Shown piece by piece: positions 28,052 to 35,296 of a DNA stretch of 64,000 nt. The position numbers and the translations under genes were made by a program. The DNA lies in NCBI RefSeq assembly GCF_025567095.1, contig NZ_JAOQJH010000001.1, one strand, 5' to 3'. A model generated the notes under the pieces. The model saw only the letters and a list, made by a program, of their open reading frames with translations, searched no databases and had not been told where the DNA came from. Numbering within the stretch: position 1 is the stretch's first letter; each line of letters starts with the position of its first letter. This DNA is from Anthropogastromicrobium aceti (lineage in GTDB: Bacteria > Bacillota > Clostridia > Lachnospirales > Lachnospiraceae).

Positions 28052-30217
28052 ATGGCTGTCTGCAGGATGGCAGATCGCCAGAAAAGCAATATGAGAACGC
28101 CAGAAAAATGGATCAATGTAGACGAATCATTTGCAAAAAAATATCCGTCACTGTACCAGACAATCACACAGATGCCAGAATTTATTGAGCACAACAAAAA
28201 AGCAGAGGCCGGCATCTCAAAAGCTGGAAATGTAAAGCTTTTGTGGGCTTTGCAGGTGCAGACGATCTTGACAAAACAAGATCTCCTGAAATCGGTATCG
28301 TTGCAGAAGGACTACGTACAGTATGCGTCAGACTTTGGAAAAACAGTTCCAATAAATGAAGTACAGAGAAATAAATGGGGACGATGGCTTTCGACCTCAG
28401 AGGTAGAAACGCAGATATTGCCGCAGCTTCGGGAGCATATTCGCCAAAAATTAGGTAAACCAGATTGGAAATTCCAATTGGATGTTGAAAATATTGGAAA
28501 GAAAAAAGAAATTTATAATATATGGTTGAATGCAGATGAACTACTGGTTGTGTTAGAAAGGAAGATAGATTGTACACGATTGGGATTGTGTACGGACATA
28601 GATGAAGTACAGTCTTATCTTTTAGAGCTGACTGATGAAATAATTGAAGATGTCCGCAAAGAGCAAGCAGCCAGGCAGCGCCAACAAATGAAAGACTTGA
28701 TTCGAGATTACTGGGAAGAGATTGAAAGAAAGGGGCAGGAATGTGTGAATGCGTATTTGGGCCAGCTGTGCAGGAACAATGCCAAATTTGAGGGAACCTT
28801 GCATTGCAACAAATATGAAGACAAAAGAGTAGATATCATAGTCTCGCACCTAGGAATGAAGTTCATTTGCGATACTTTTTCTGGCAAATCCATTGCATCT
28901 TTTTTTCAGGAGCCGACATGGATAAAATCATATCTAACGATTACAGAGCAGAACGACAGATTATGGGATTTAATTTGTGTAGATTGGGATGCTGCGACTG
29001 AAGCAAAACTAAAAAAGTTTGTAAAAAAACTGGAACAGGAGGTAAAAGAAGGCATTCCATTAGCTCCATCCACAAGTCCAGTATCATACAAGCGTGAGTT
29101 GGATGACAAGGTAAAGGAATATAACAGTTGGGCGATTTCATGGCTGGATGGCTTTAGTACAGGAATGGAGAAGGCTGTTGATGGAAAACTGTATATTGAG
29201 CAGCAGAAAGTAATTTTTACAAATGAAGCCGGCAGCATTACGGTTAACGGAAATGGTTCGAAGTATACGGCATCGGAACAATTTAAAAAGTACCAGCTAT
29301 TAAAGAATACCAAGCTCCGTGAACGCTGCAGACAACATGCCATTGAAGCTTTTTCAGGATTTGGACGCATTAAATGCAAATCAAAGAATGCGGGAATCTT
29401 AAACGGGGACACAAAGCTTACCTTCCATATGGATGGTATTCCGGCATTTTCCTATTTGTATAAGACTGCCCCTTATCAGCAATCTGTTCCCGAATGGAAA
29501 AAGACACTGCAAAGGAATGTGAAACAGATTAAGATGTTGGCAGCAGCCACCAAAGAAGAACGGAAAAATGAGCTTAAAAAGCAATATCATCTGTATCTGG
29601 ATTCTTATCTTGCACGCGATATTTTTGAGTGTGTTTCCAAAAATGAAACTTATATTACACAAAATGCAGTGGTGCAGTTAATGCGCGGTACCAAAGTGAC
29701 ATTGAATGCCAACGTTCTTGAATCACGTGGGCATGGATTCTACAGCTTATACAGTGCAGATGAGGTTTCAGACATGGTAACAGAGATGCTTGATTCAGAA
29801 ATACTGATGTCAAAAGAGATCAAAGGCACATACGGCTATTTCTACATTTTGAAGATACCTCAAAAGACACGGCAGGAGTTGGAAGAACTGAATACCTTGA
29901 TGGGGGATGAGCAGAGTAGTTGGACAGAGACAAAGCAAGAAGAAGTGCGCAAGAACATGCGTGATGGCATAGCAATCTCAGATTCGGAAGCAGAGAGATT
30001 TTTGAACTACGAAATTTTGAGAAAAGAAAAAAGTCCCAGCACCTATATGGATCTGATAAATCTGGCAAGTAATCCAATTGTTTTGGTTTTGCATGAGTTA
30101 GAAGTGCGAAAATATTTTGCAGATGCATCAGAAATGATAATAAAATTTGTAAAGCTGCGATATAAGAATGCAAATACGCATGAGAAGAAAGTGGTAAAGC
30201 AATTTTTCTTGTGTTGA
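28052..30217 (+). CDS. Unrecognised 721-residue third component of MoxR-VWA set
   Basis: I do not recognise this protein as a whole. It is soluble, has no signal peptide or membrane segment, and has a helical, charged region at about 195-235. Residues about 535-602 (VVQLMRGTKV, then GHGFYSLYSADEVSDMVTEM and a YFYILKI strand) look like the RQC winged helix of RecQ helicases, a DNA-binding fold; this is a pattern impression, not a search result. It starts 29 bases after the VWA gene, so it is very likely part of the same operon. AAAGGAGG abuts the ATG at 28052, so translation may really begin at 28067 or 28091. It could be a target or an effector of the MoxR-VWA pair. Confidence 0.75.
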   Translation: MAVCRMADRQKSNMRTPEKWINVDESFAKKYPSLYQTITQMPEFIEHNKKAEAGISKAGNVKLLWALQVQTILTKQDLLKSVSLQKDYVQYASDFGKTVPINEVQRNKWGRWLSTSEVETQILPQLREHIRQKLGKPDWKFQLDVENIGKKKEIYNIWLNADELLVVLERKIDCTRLGLCTDIDEVQSYLLELTDEIIEDVRKEQAARQRQQMKDLIRDYWEEIERKGQECVNAYLGQLCRNNAKFEGTLHCNKYEDKRVDIIVSHLGMKFICDTFSGKSIASFFQEPTWIKSYLTITEQNDRLWDLICVDWDAATEAKLKKFVKKLEQEVKEGIPLAPSTSPVSYKRELDDKVKEYNSWAISWLDGFSTGMEKAVDGKLYIEQQKVIFTNEAGSITVNGNGSKYTASEQFKKYQLLKNTKLRERCRQHAIEAFSGFGRIKCKSKNAGILNGDTKLTFHMDGIPAFSYLYKTAPYQQSVPEWKKTLQRNVKQIKMLAAATKEERKNELKKQYHLYLDSYLARDIFECVSKNETYITQNAVVQLMRGTKVTLNANVLESRGHGFYSLYSADEVSDMVTEMLDSEILMSKEIKGTYGYFYILKIPQKTRQELEELNTLMGDEQSSWTETKQEEVRKNMRDGIAISDSEAERFLNYEILRKEKSPSTYMDLINLASNPIVLVLHELEVRKYFADASEMIIKFVKLRYKNANTHEKKVVKQFFLC

Positions 30218-30242
30218 AAAACAGTCAGATAAGTGGTATACT
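30214..30242 (+). promoter_or_regulatory. Promoter of PfkB sugar kinase gene
   Basis: TTGAAA, 17-bp spacer, TATACT. The -35 box overlaps the stop codon of the 721-residue protein gene, so the kinase is a separate transcription unit. Confidence 0.7.
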
Positions 30243-30278
30243 TGTATAAAATGAAGATGGGAAGGAGTAAATTTTATA

Positions 30279-31298
30279 ATGAAAGCGGTAACGTTTGGAG
30301 AAATTATGCTGCGCCTTAAGACACCTGAATATCTTCGTATTGTGCAGGCACAGAATTTTGAAGCAAGTTATGGCGGGGCGGAGGCAAATGTGGCAGCGGG
30401 ACTTGCCATGTTAAAAGAAGAAGCAGCATTGGTTACGAAGCTTCCCGATAATCCAGTTGGTCAGGCAGCATTAAATGAGCTTCGCCGTTACGGAACGGAT
30501 ACCACTCATATTTTAAGTGGCGGAAAACGTCTCGGTATTTACTATTTTGAAAAGGGAAATAATATTCGTCCTACAAATGTGGTGTATGACCGCGCTGACA
30601 GTGCATTTGCCTGTTCAAAGCCAGACGAATATGACTGGGATCAAATTCTGGAAGATACTGATATTTTCTTTTTCTCTGGAGTAACGCCGGCAGTCAGTGA
30701 GAGCGTCAAGGAAACAGTTTTGGATGCACTTAGATGCTGTAAAAGAAAGGGAATCGAGGTAGTCTGTGATTTAAATTATCGCGCTAAGATGTGGGATAAA
30801 AATACAGCCCAGTGCGTTATGCGAGAGCTTATGCCATATGTAACACTTTGCATTGCAAATGATGAAGATTTTGAAGCTTCTCTTGGAATTCATGCATTTG
30901 ATGGAGAAATGTCAAGAGGAATTGAACAAATTGATACATATCGAGAGGGAATGCAGGAAATTACAAGACAGTTTCCAAATTGCAAAGCAGTAGCAAGTGT
31001 GCTTCGTAGTATGCATACAGTTGAAGATGGAGATTGGATGGCCATTTATCTGATCGGTGATCAGTTTTATGAGACGCCAGTACATCATGTACATAGTTTA
31101 GAAGCGGTAGGAGCAGGAGATGCATTTGCTGCAGCACTGATTCATATGCTGAAAAAGAAAGAAAATCCACAGTATACGATTGATTTTTCAATTGCAGCCA
31201 GTGTATTGAAGCTGATGATTCAACATGATTTTAATATTGTAACAGAAGAAGATATTATTCGTGTTATGAAATCAAATGATATAAACTTGCAGCGCTAA
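30279..31298 (+). CDS. PfkB-family sugar kinase, 2-keto-3-deoxygluconate kinase-like
   Basis: A 339-residue ribokinase-fold kinase. The N terminus VTFGEIMLRL and the GGAEANVAAGLAML segment, with Tyr-Phe residues and R-P-T contacts further on (YYFEKGNNIRPTNVVYDRA), match bacterial KDG kinases (KdgK). The ATP-site anion hole GAGDAFAAALIH with its catalytic Asp is near residue 280. It would phosphorylate 2-keto-3-deoxygluconate, feeding uronate degradation, but other ketosugars are possible. GGAAGGAG precedes the ATG, and it has its own promoter. Confidence 0.88.
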   Translation: MKAVTFGEIMLRLKTPEYLRIVQAQNFEASYGGAEANVAAGLAMLKEEAALVTKLPDNPVGQAALNELRRYGTDTTHILSGGKRLGIYYFEKGNNIRPTNVVYDRADSAFACSKPDEYDWDQILEDTDIFFFSGVTPAVSESVKETVLDALRCCKRKGIEVVCDLNYRAKMWDKNTAQCVMRELMPYVTLCIANDEDFEASLGIHAFDGEMSRGIEQIDTYREGMQEITRQFPNCKAVASVLRSMHTVEDGDWMAIYLIGDQFYETPVHHVHSLEAVGAGDAFAAALIHMLKKKENPQYTIDFSIAASVLKLMIQHDFNIVTEEDIIRVMKSNDINLQR

Positions 31299-31334
31299 TA
31301 AAATTGGCTCCAAAAAGATATCATAACAAACAAT

Positions 31335-31358
31335 ATAACACAAAAGTAGCATAACTTA
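31335..31358 (+). repeat. 24-bp direct repeat, copy A
   Basis: A 24-bp sequence containing AAAAGTAGCATAACTTA, present again at 32263-32286 with one mismatch in 24. Each copy follows an AT-rich, -10-like stretch. The two copies flank the DIP1984 gene. Confidence 0.6.
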
Positions 31359-31411
31359 TAAAACAAAAAAATACTACCATAATAGGATAGCGTATAAGAG
31401 AGGAGAAAGAC

Positions 31412-31870
31412 ATGAAGCTTGCAGAAGCATTACAGGAAAGAGCAGATTTGAATAAGAAAATTGAGCAGCTCCGTTCTCGTATTACGAGCAATGCATTGAT
31501 GCAGGAAGGAGTTTTGCCAGTAGAAGATCCGGAACAGCTTTTAAAGGAACTTGATGAATGCCTGAATCAGCTGGAAAAGTTGATCATTGTAATTAATAAA
31601 ACAAATATGGCAGTTGTATCAGACGGTGAATTGCTGTCAGATCTGCTTGCAAAGCGTGATGTTTTGAAATTGCGTATTGCAAGTTTTCAAAATACAATTT
31701 CAATTGCAAGTAATCTGTGCTTTAGATCACGCGGCGATGAAATTCGCCAATTATCAGCAGTTGATGTGAAGGCACTGCAAAAAAAGGTAGATGCCTTGAG
31801 TCGCGACTATCGAATATTGGATAATCGAATTCAGGCAGCAAACTGGACAGCAGATCTGATAGAAGAATGA
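31412..31870 (+). CDS. DIP1984 family protein (septicolysin-like)
   Basis: A 152-residue, mostly helical protein of the DIP1984 family. Recognisable elements are the N-terminal MKLAEALQERADLNKKIEQL, RITSNALMQEG and the C-terminal YRILDNRIQAANWTADL. Members are small cytoplasmic proteins often annotated as septicolysin; the function is not established. AGAGGAG precedes the ATG. The 3' end is followed by about 260 bases without a gene before a strong terminator, so the transcript seems to have a long 3' UTR. Confidence 0.85.
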   Translation: MKLAEALQERADLNKKIEQLRSRITSNALMQEGVLPVEDPEQLLKELDECLNQLEKLIIVINKTNMAVVSDGELLSDLLAKRDVLKLRIASFQNTISIASNLCFRSRGDEIRQLSAVDVKALQKKVDALSRDYRILDNRIQAANWTADLIEE

Positions 31871-32131
31871 AAAGATTGTAAGGTAATTAGAAACAGCAAA
31901 AAATAAGATAAGATAGCGGTAGCTGTGTGAGTGAATATCAGCTCAGCTGCAGAGTACAAAGCAGCAAAACATACAGAAAATAGAGAGGAAAAACATGTGA
32001 GGGAGAGCAGTATAAAATCATTGTAATCTCCAGCATCGTTACATGCGCATAGAAATTCTTTATCGTTACTACCAGATATTAACACACAGTGAGGGTGGGA
32101 GAGGGGCTTTATCGAATCTAATTTTTGTGAT

Positions 32132-32182
32132 AATAAGCTGTGACATCGAATTATTATAAGATGTCACAGCTTATTTTTTTTT
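32132..32182 (+). terminator. Strong terminator, 16-bp perfect stem
   Basis: AATAAGCTGTGACATC pairs perfectly with GATGTCACAGCTTATT around a 12-nt loop, followed by a run of about eight T residues. It closes a plus-strand transcript, most likely that of the DIP1984 gene. Confidence 0.88.
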
Positions 32183-32262
32183 AAAGGTATTGATAGTTTT
32201 CTCTTATCGGACGAGGTTTTCTGCGAAAAATGGATAAGTAAAAAAATGCTATTGGATATATA

Positions 32263-32286
32263 ATAACATAAAAGTAGCATAACTTA
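32263..32286 (+). repeat. 24-bp direct repeat, copy B
   Basis: Same core AAAAGTAGCATAACTTA as copy A at 31335-31358, one mismatch over 24 bp. It lies between two terminators, in a region without genes. Confidence 0.6.
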
Positions 32287-32361
32287 AATAGCATAAAATT
32301 TTCCACCCAGAACTTTCCCTTCAAAACAACATTTCTAACACACAAAAAAGCAAAAAATAGA

Positions 32362-32390
32362 AGAGGAGAAACAATTCGTATTTCTCCTCT
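32362..32390 (-). terminator. Bidirectional terminator for SGNH gene
   Basis: AGAGGAGAAA pairs with TTTCTCCTCT. It has T-rich flanks on both sides, so it can end the SGNH gene on the minus strand and plus-strand transcripts. Confidence 0.82.
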
Positions 32391-32407
32391 TTTTCGTTTA
32401 TACAAAA

Positions 32408-33313
32408 TTAGTCGTTAGACATACCACTCACAAGAACTTTTTCTTTTGCGGCATTCTTTTTGTCATTTTCCTGCTGTTGTTTTTCAGCAGCTTCTTTACC
32501 AAGAGCAAACGGAATTTTATCGCTTCCGATAAATTGGACAAAACGAAAATCATGTACATTGTGGCGGATGATCCAGTCAATATATGTCATGAAATAATGA
32601 GCAGTTAATAAATAGCCCATTGCATTCATATGACCGCAGAAATACTTACTACGAAACTCATCATCATATTTCGGAGCCTCATGATACAAGTCAATTACGT
32701 AACAGTTTTTCAAATAATCAGCGATTTCATGAAGTGCCTTTGCGTGTGATTCCTCTTTCCAGTTTCCAGTACCTTCATCTGGCATTGTTACCAGAAAAAA
32801 TTTGGTGTGAGGCTGCATCTTCTGAATACGCTGGATAATCTTTGCGTACCAGCCAACAAACGTATTTGCATTCTTATTATAATCTTCAAGACAAATGTCT
32901 GTTTTTGCTGAACCGACATTTCCTTCGTACAGATCATTTAAGTTATTTTTACCCTTTAAATCATTTACACCGAGTGCAATGATATAACCCTGCTTTAAAT
33001 TAAATGGGTCAAATAAGTGTGCAATATCTGCATTTGGTCCGTCCTGCTTGTCTGCTTCCTGATACATATGAAAAGCAGTCATACCACCGCGCGAAAAGTT
33101 CGTTACTGAAATACCAGTGATGCGCTCAATTTGCTTACCCCAGGAGTATTCATAAAAGTCCCAGTAGCCTTTTTGACCATTATCCCAATATTCAAATTCA
33201 CCACTCGCAAGACTGTCTCCAATGCATCCAATCGTGCGAAAGATGTTCATCATGCCTCCATCTCGAATTATATTCTGCAGTGGGCAATCTTCAAAATCTT
33301 CATGTGTACTCAT
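32408..33313 (-). CDS. SGNH/GDSL-family hydrolase
   Basis: A 301-residue SGNH hydrolase. Block I is GCIGDSLASGEFEY (nucleophile Ser near residue 34), block III is LGVNDLKG, and the Asp/His block is in the GHMNAMGYLL area near residue 240. This family includes esterases and carbohydrate deacetylases. No signal peptide is seen, so it is probably cytoplasmic; the substrate is unknown. The ATG at 33313 is chosen because GGAGG lies seven bases upstream; an in-frame start 69 bases earlier has none. Confidence 0.87.
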   Translation of the reverse strand: MSTHEDFEDCPLQNIIRDGGMMNIFRTIGCIGDSLASGEFEYWDNGQKGYWDFYEYSWGKQIERITGISVTNFSRGGMTAFHMYQEADKQDGPNADIAHLFDPFNLKQGYIIALGVNDLKGKNNLNDLYEGNVGSAKTDICLEDYNKNANTFVGWYAKIIQRIQKMQPHTKFFLVTMPDEGTGNWKEESHAKALHEIADYLKNCYVIDLYHEAPKYDDEFRSKYFCGHMNAMGYLLTAHYFMTYIDWIIRHNVHDFRFVQFIGSDKIPFALGKEAAEKQQQENDKKNAAKEKVLVSGMSND

Positions 33314-33371
33314 AATAAGCCTCCAACTTGTAATTATCCAGATAAGCATAAAATTATTTTTATGCATCTTT

Positions 33372-33399
33372 ATTATAGACAACTATATTCTAATGTCAA
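33372..33399 (-). promoter_or_regulatory. Promoter of SGNH hydrolase gene
   Basis: On the minus strand: TTGACA, 16-bp spacer, TATAAT, about 60 bases upstream of the start codon. Confidence 0.8.
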
Positions 33400-33417
33400 T
33401 TACAAATATTGTGTTCT

Positions 33418-34362
33418 TTATTTTTTATCAAAAGCCTTTAACAATTCATTTTGCAGTGCTTCAATTTTCTTATCTTTTTCTATACGCACTTCATTAAGTT
33501 CTTTTTGATGTGCTTGTGATAATTCTAAACGAAGGGACAGCAGTGCGGTTTTTGCTTCCTGAAGGGCAGCCTGATCAGAAAGCTGTCTGGTCTGCATATC
33601 AAAGAGTTGTTTTTGCAGAGCAGCAATTTCTTCATCTTTTTCCTTTCGGATTGTTTCTTCTGTTTTATGTATTTCTTCTTTTTTTAATAACTCAGCTTCA
33701 TAAGCAGCTTTCTCTTTTTCGGAAATAGTTTTGCGTAATTCTTCTTCAAATGCTTGTTTTTCTTTTCTGGAAGAAGTCTTTTCATCTTCCAATTGCTTTT
33801 CTAACTCATGGAAGCGTGCTGCCATCTGGTTATATTCTTCTTTCTCTTTTTCAGTCTGCTTTATCTGGGAAAGAAGTACCTCATTCATTGCCTGCTTTGC
33901 ATCAATTTGTTCGTTAGCAGCAGCCAGTGACTTTTCCAACCGTTCTATTACAGCTGTCAATTCTTTATTTTTAGCCTGAAATTCGACAGCTTCTTTTTGT
34001 GCATTTGTCTTTTCAAGTGTAAGTTCATTTACCATGCGATCACGTTGGTTTCTAAGCTCTTTTATTGTCTTGGCATTTTCTTCAAGCTGATTATGAAATT
34101 CACCGCGGATTCGATCATCAGATGATGATACGGCACGTAAGGCCTCTAAATAAAGACGAACAAGTGTATTTGCATACTGCTCGAATGTTTCTACATTTTT
34201 TTCTTGATCAGATGCAGCCACTGTCGCCTTTTCTTGTTCAAGCGAATAGGTATCCATCAGTGTATTAAATACACGATCCTTATTGCCTCCGATTGAAGCT
34301 GATAGTAATTCCAAGCGTTCCTTTGTCTCATCTGAGATACGAAATGATTTGATTCCAGTCAT
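33418..34362 (-). CDS. KfrA-like DNA-binding coiled-coil protein (RHH N terminus)
   Basis: A 314-residue protein. The first ~45 residues (KSFRISDETKERLELLSASI, then DRVFNTLMDTY) look like a ribbon-helix-helix DNA-binding motif. The remainder, from about residue 60, is an almost continuous Glu/Lys/Gln coiled coil. That layout resembles plasmid KfrA-type or partition-associated proteins. GGAGG precedes the ATG. It diverges from a short tyrosine recombinase, with repeated GTTTAC/GTAAA half-sites over its own promoter, so autoregulation is likely. This looks like a plasmid or mobile-element remnant kept in the chromosome. Confidence 0.7.
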   Translation of the reverse strand: MTGIKSFRISDETKERLELLSASIGGNKDRVFNTLMDTYSLEQEKATVAASDQEKNVETFEQYANTLVRLYLEALRAVSSSDDRIRGEFHNQLEENAKTIKELRNQRDRMVNELTLEKTNAQKEAVEFQAKNKELTAVIERLEKSLAAANEQIDAKQAMNEVLLSQIKQTEKEKEEYNQMAARFHELEKQLEDEKTSSRKEKQAFEEELRKTISEKEKAAYEAELLKKEEIHKTEETIRKEKDEEIAALQKQLFDMQTRQLSDQAALQEAKTALLSLRLELSQAHQKELNEVRIEKDKKIEALQNELLKAFDKK

Positions 34363-34393
34363 GATAAGCCTCCTGTTTTTAATCTATATTTCT

Positions 34394-34434
34394 ATTGTAA
34401 TACATAATGTTTACTTTGTAAAGTACACGTTTAC
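34394..34434 (-). promoter_or_regulatory. KfrA-like gene promoter with GTTTAC operator repeats
   Basis: On the minus strand, TTTACA (34417-34422), 17-bp spacer and TACAAT (34394-34399). GTTTAC occurs at 34409-34414 and 34429-34434, 20 bp apart, and GTAAA at 34418-34422; TACTTT/AAAGTA also form a palindrome at 34412-34425. Half-sites at one- and two-turn spacing over a -35 box fit an RHH autorepressor. Confidence 0.6.
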
Positions 34435-34448
34435 ATTTATATTAAAAT

Positions 34449-34482
34449 AAAGTACGTATAATGAATATTATACGTACTTTTT
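34449..34482. terminator. Perfect 14-bp AT-rich hairpin between divergent genes
   Basis: AAAGTACGTATAAT pairs with ATTATACGTACTTT around GAAT, followed by TT. It lies between the divergent promoters of the coiled-coil and recombinase genes, where a terminator has no obvious gene to end. It may be an insulator or a protein-binding palindrome. Confidence 0.45.
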
Positions 34483-34495
34483 GTGTGAAATTGGC

Positions 34496-34524
34496 TTGAT
34501 TTTAGGTGAAAAATAGGATATAAT
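34496..34524 (+). promoter_or_regulatory. Promoter of short tyrosine recombinase gene
   Basis: TTGATT, 17-bp spacer, TATAAT. The predicted start near 34531 gives a leader of about 105 bases that contains two ACGAACT repeats. Confidence 0.75.
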
Positions 34525-34542
34525 AGCCATGTTAGCAAATAA

Positions 34543-34571
34543 ACGAACTATATTTTACTGTTATACGAACT
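34543..34571 (+). repeat. ACGAACT direct repeats in recombinase leader
   Basis: ACGAACT occurs at 34543-34549 and 34565-34571, start-to-start distance 22 bp (about two helical turns). These could be binding sites for the recombinase or for a regulator. Confidence 0.4.
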
Positions 34572-34635
34572 TTATACCAAAAAGCACTTTAAACAGAATA
34601 AGAATTTTATTAGAAAATAGGAGATGTATTACAGA

Positions 34636-35202
34636 ATGGCAAATAAGAAATCACTTGCTCTAACAAAGGAGCAATATGAAAATTTGATTGGATCGATGAG
34701 AAAAGGAGGTAATACTTTTAGGGCAAATGATAGGATTGCGACAGCACTTGTCCTAGAAGCAAACCTTGGACTTAGAATAGGAGATATTTTAAAGCTTAGA
34801 CTGCAGGATATTGTGTTGGATGGAGGACGGTATCGCCTTGATATTACAGAGGAAAAAACACAGAAAAAGCGTATATTTACAGTCCCACAGCCGATTTACC
34901 AGTATCTGAGAGTATATTGTATTGATCACGACATAAAAACAGATCAGACTATTTTCCCGATTACTGAGCGTACTATACAAAAATATCTTGCAAAAGTGAC
35001 ATCTGAACTCGGATATCCTAATATTGGCACTCACAGCTTTCGTAAGTTTTTTGCAACGGAAATTTATGTAAACAACAATTATAATATCATTCTTGTACAG
35101 CAGCTTTTACAGCACAGCTCTGCGGCTATTACGCAGCGCTATATCGGTATTTCAAGTAAGGAATTAGAGGATGCACTGGCAGGCCATATTGAGCTTTTAT
35201 AA
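34636..35202 (+). CDS. Short tyrosine recombinase (catalytic domain only)
   Basis: A 188-residue tyrosine recombinase. All catalytic residues are visible: Arg in LGLRIGD, Lys in TEEKTQKK, the HSFRK box, His in LLQHSS and Tyr in QRYIGI. It lacks the N-terminal core-binding domain of integrases, so its size resembles FimB/FimE-type DNA invertases. AGGAG abuts an ATG at 34624, so the ATG at 34636 is preferred. It diverges from the KfrA-like gene and converges on the M28 peptidase gene. No inverted-repeat switch is obvious near it. Confidence 0.85.
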   Translation: MANKKSLALTKEQYENLIGSMRKGGNTFRANDRIATALVLEANLGLRIGDILKLRLQDIVLDGGRYRLDITEEKTQKKRIFTVPQPIYQYLRVYCIDHDIKTDQTIFPITERTIQKYLAKVTSELGYPNIGTHSFRKFFATEIYVNNNYNIILVQQLLQHSSAAITQRYIGISSKELEDALAGHIELL

Positions 35203-35252
35203 AAATTAAAAGGCTGTTTTGATGCTCATACATGTAAACACCAAAACAGCCC
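35203..35252 (-). terminator. Terminator between recombinase and M28 genes
   Basis: GGCTGTTTTG (35212-35221) pairs with CAAAACAGCC (35242-35251). On the minus strand it runs into TTTTAATTTTTA, a good terminator for the M28 gene; it may also stop the recombinase transcript. Confidence 0.75.
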
Positions 35253-35296
35253 TCTGCATTATTTATTTTATTCCATGTTTTAATATAGGATTTTAT

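Larger units (their letters stand above)
31871..32407. other. 537-bp region without a supported gene
   Basis: This gap holds no convincing coding sequence on either strand: open frames present lack ribosome-binding sites and family features. It contains a strong terminator (32132-32182), the second direct-repeat copy (32263-32286) and a bidirectional terminator (32362-32390). The 260-base stretch before the first terminator could be a long 3' UTR or an unannotated small RNA. Confidence 0.6.

Noticed and set aside
31831..32085. 84-codon minus-strand frame downstream of the DIP1984 gene, starting LISGSNDKEFL
   Set aside because: The start is TTG without a ribosome-binding site and the tail is antisense to the DIP1984 gene; not convincing as a gene.
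32181..32405. 74-codon minus-strand frame between terminators
   Set aside because: No start signal, low-complexity hydrophobic translation, and it crosses a terminator and a repeat.
34363..35296. Invertible promoter controlled by the tyrosine recombinase
   Set aside because: No pair of inverted repeats bracketing a promoter was found by eye; only direct repeats and a hairpin were seen.
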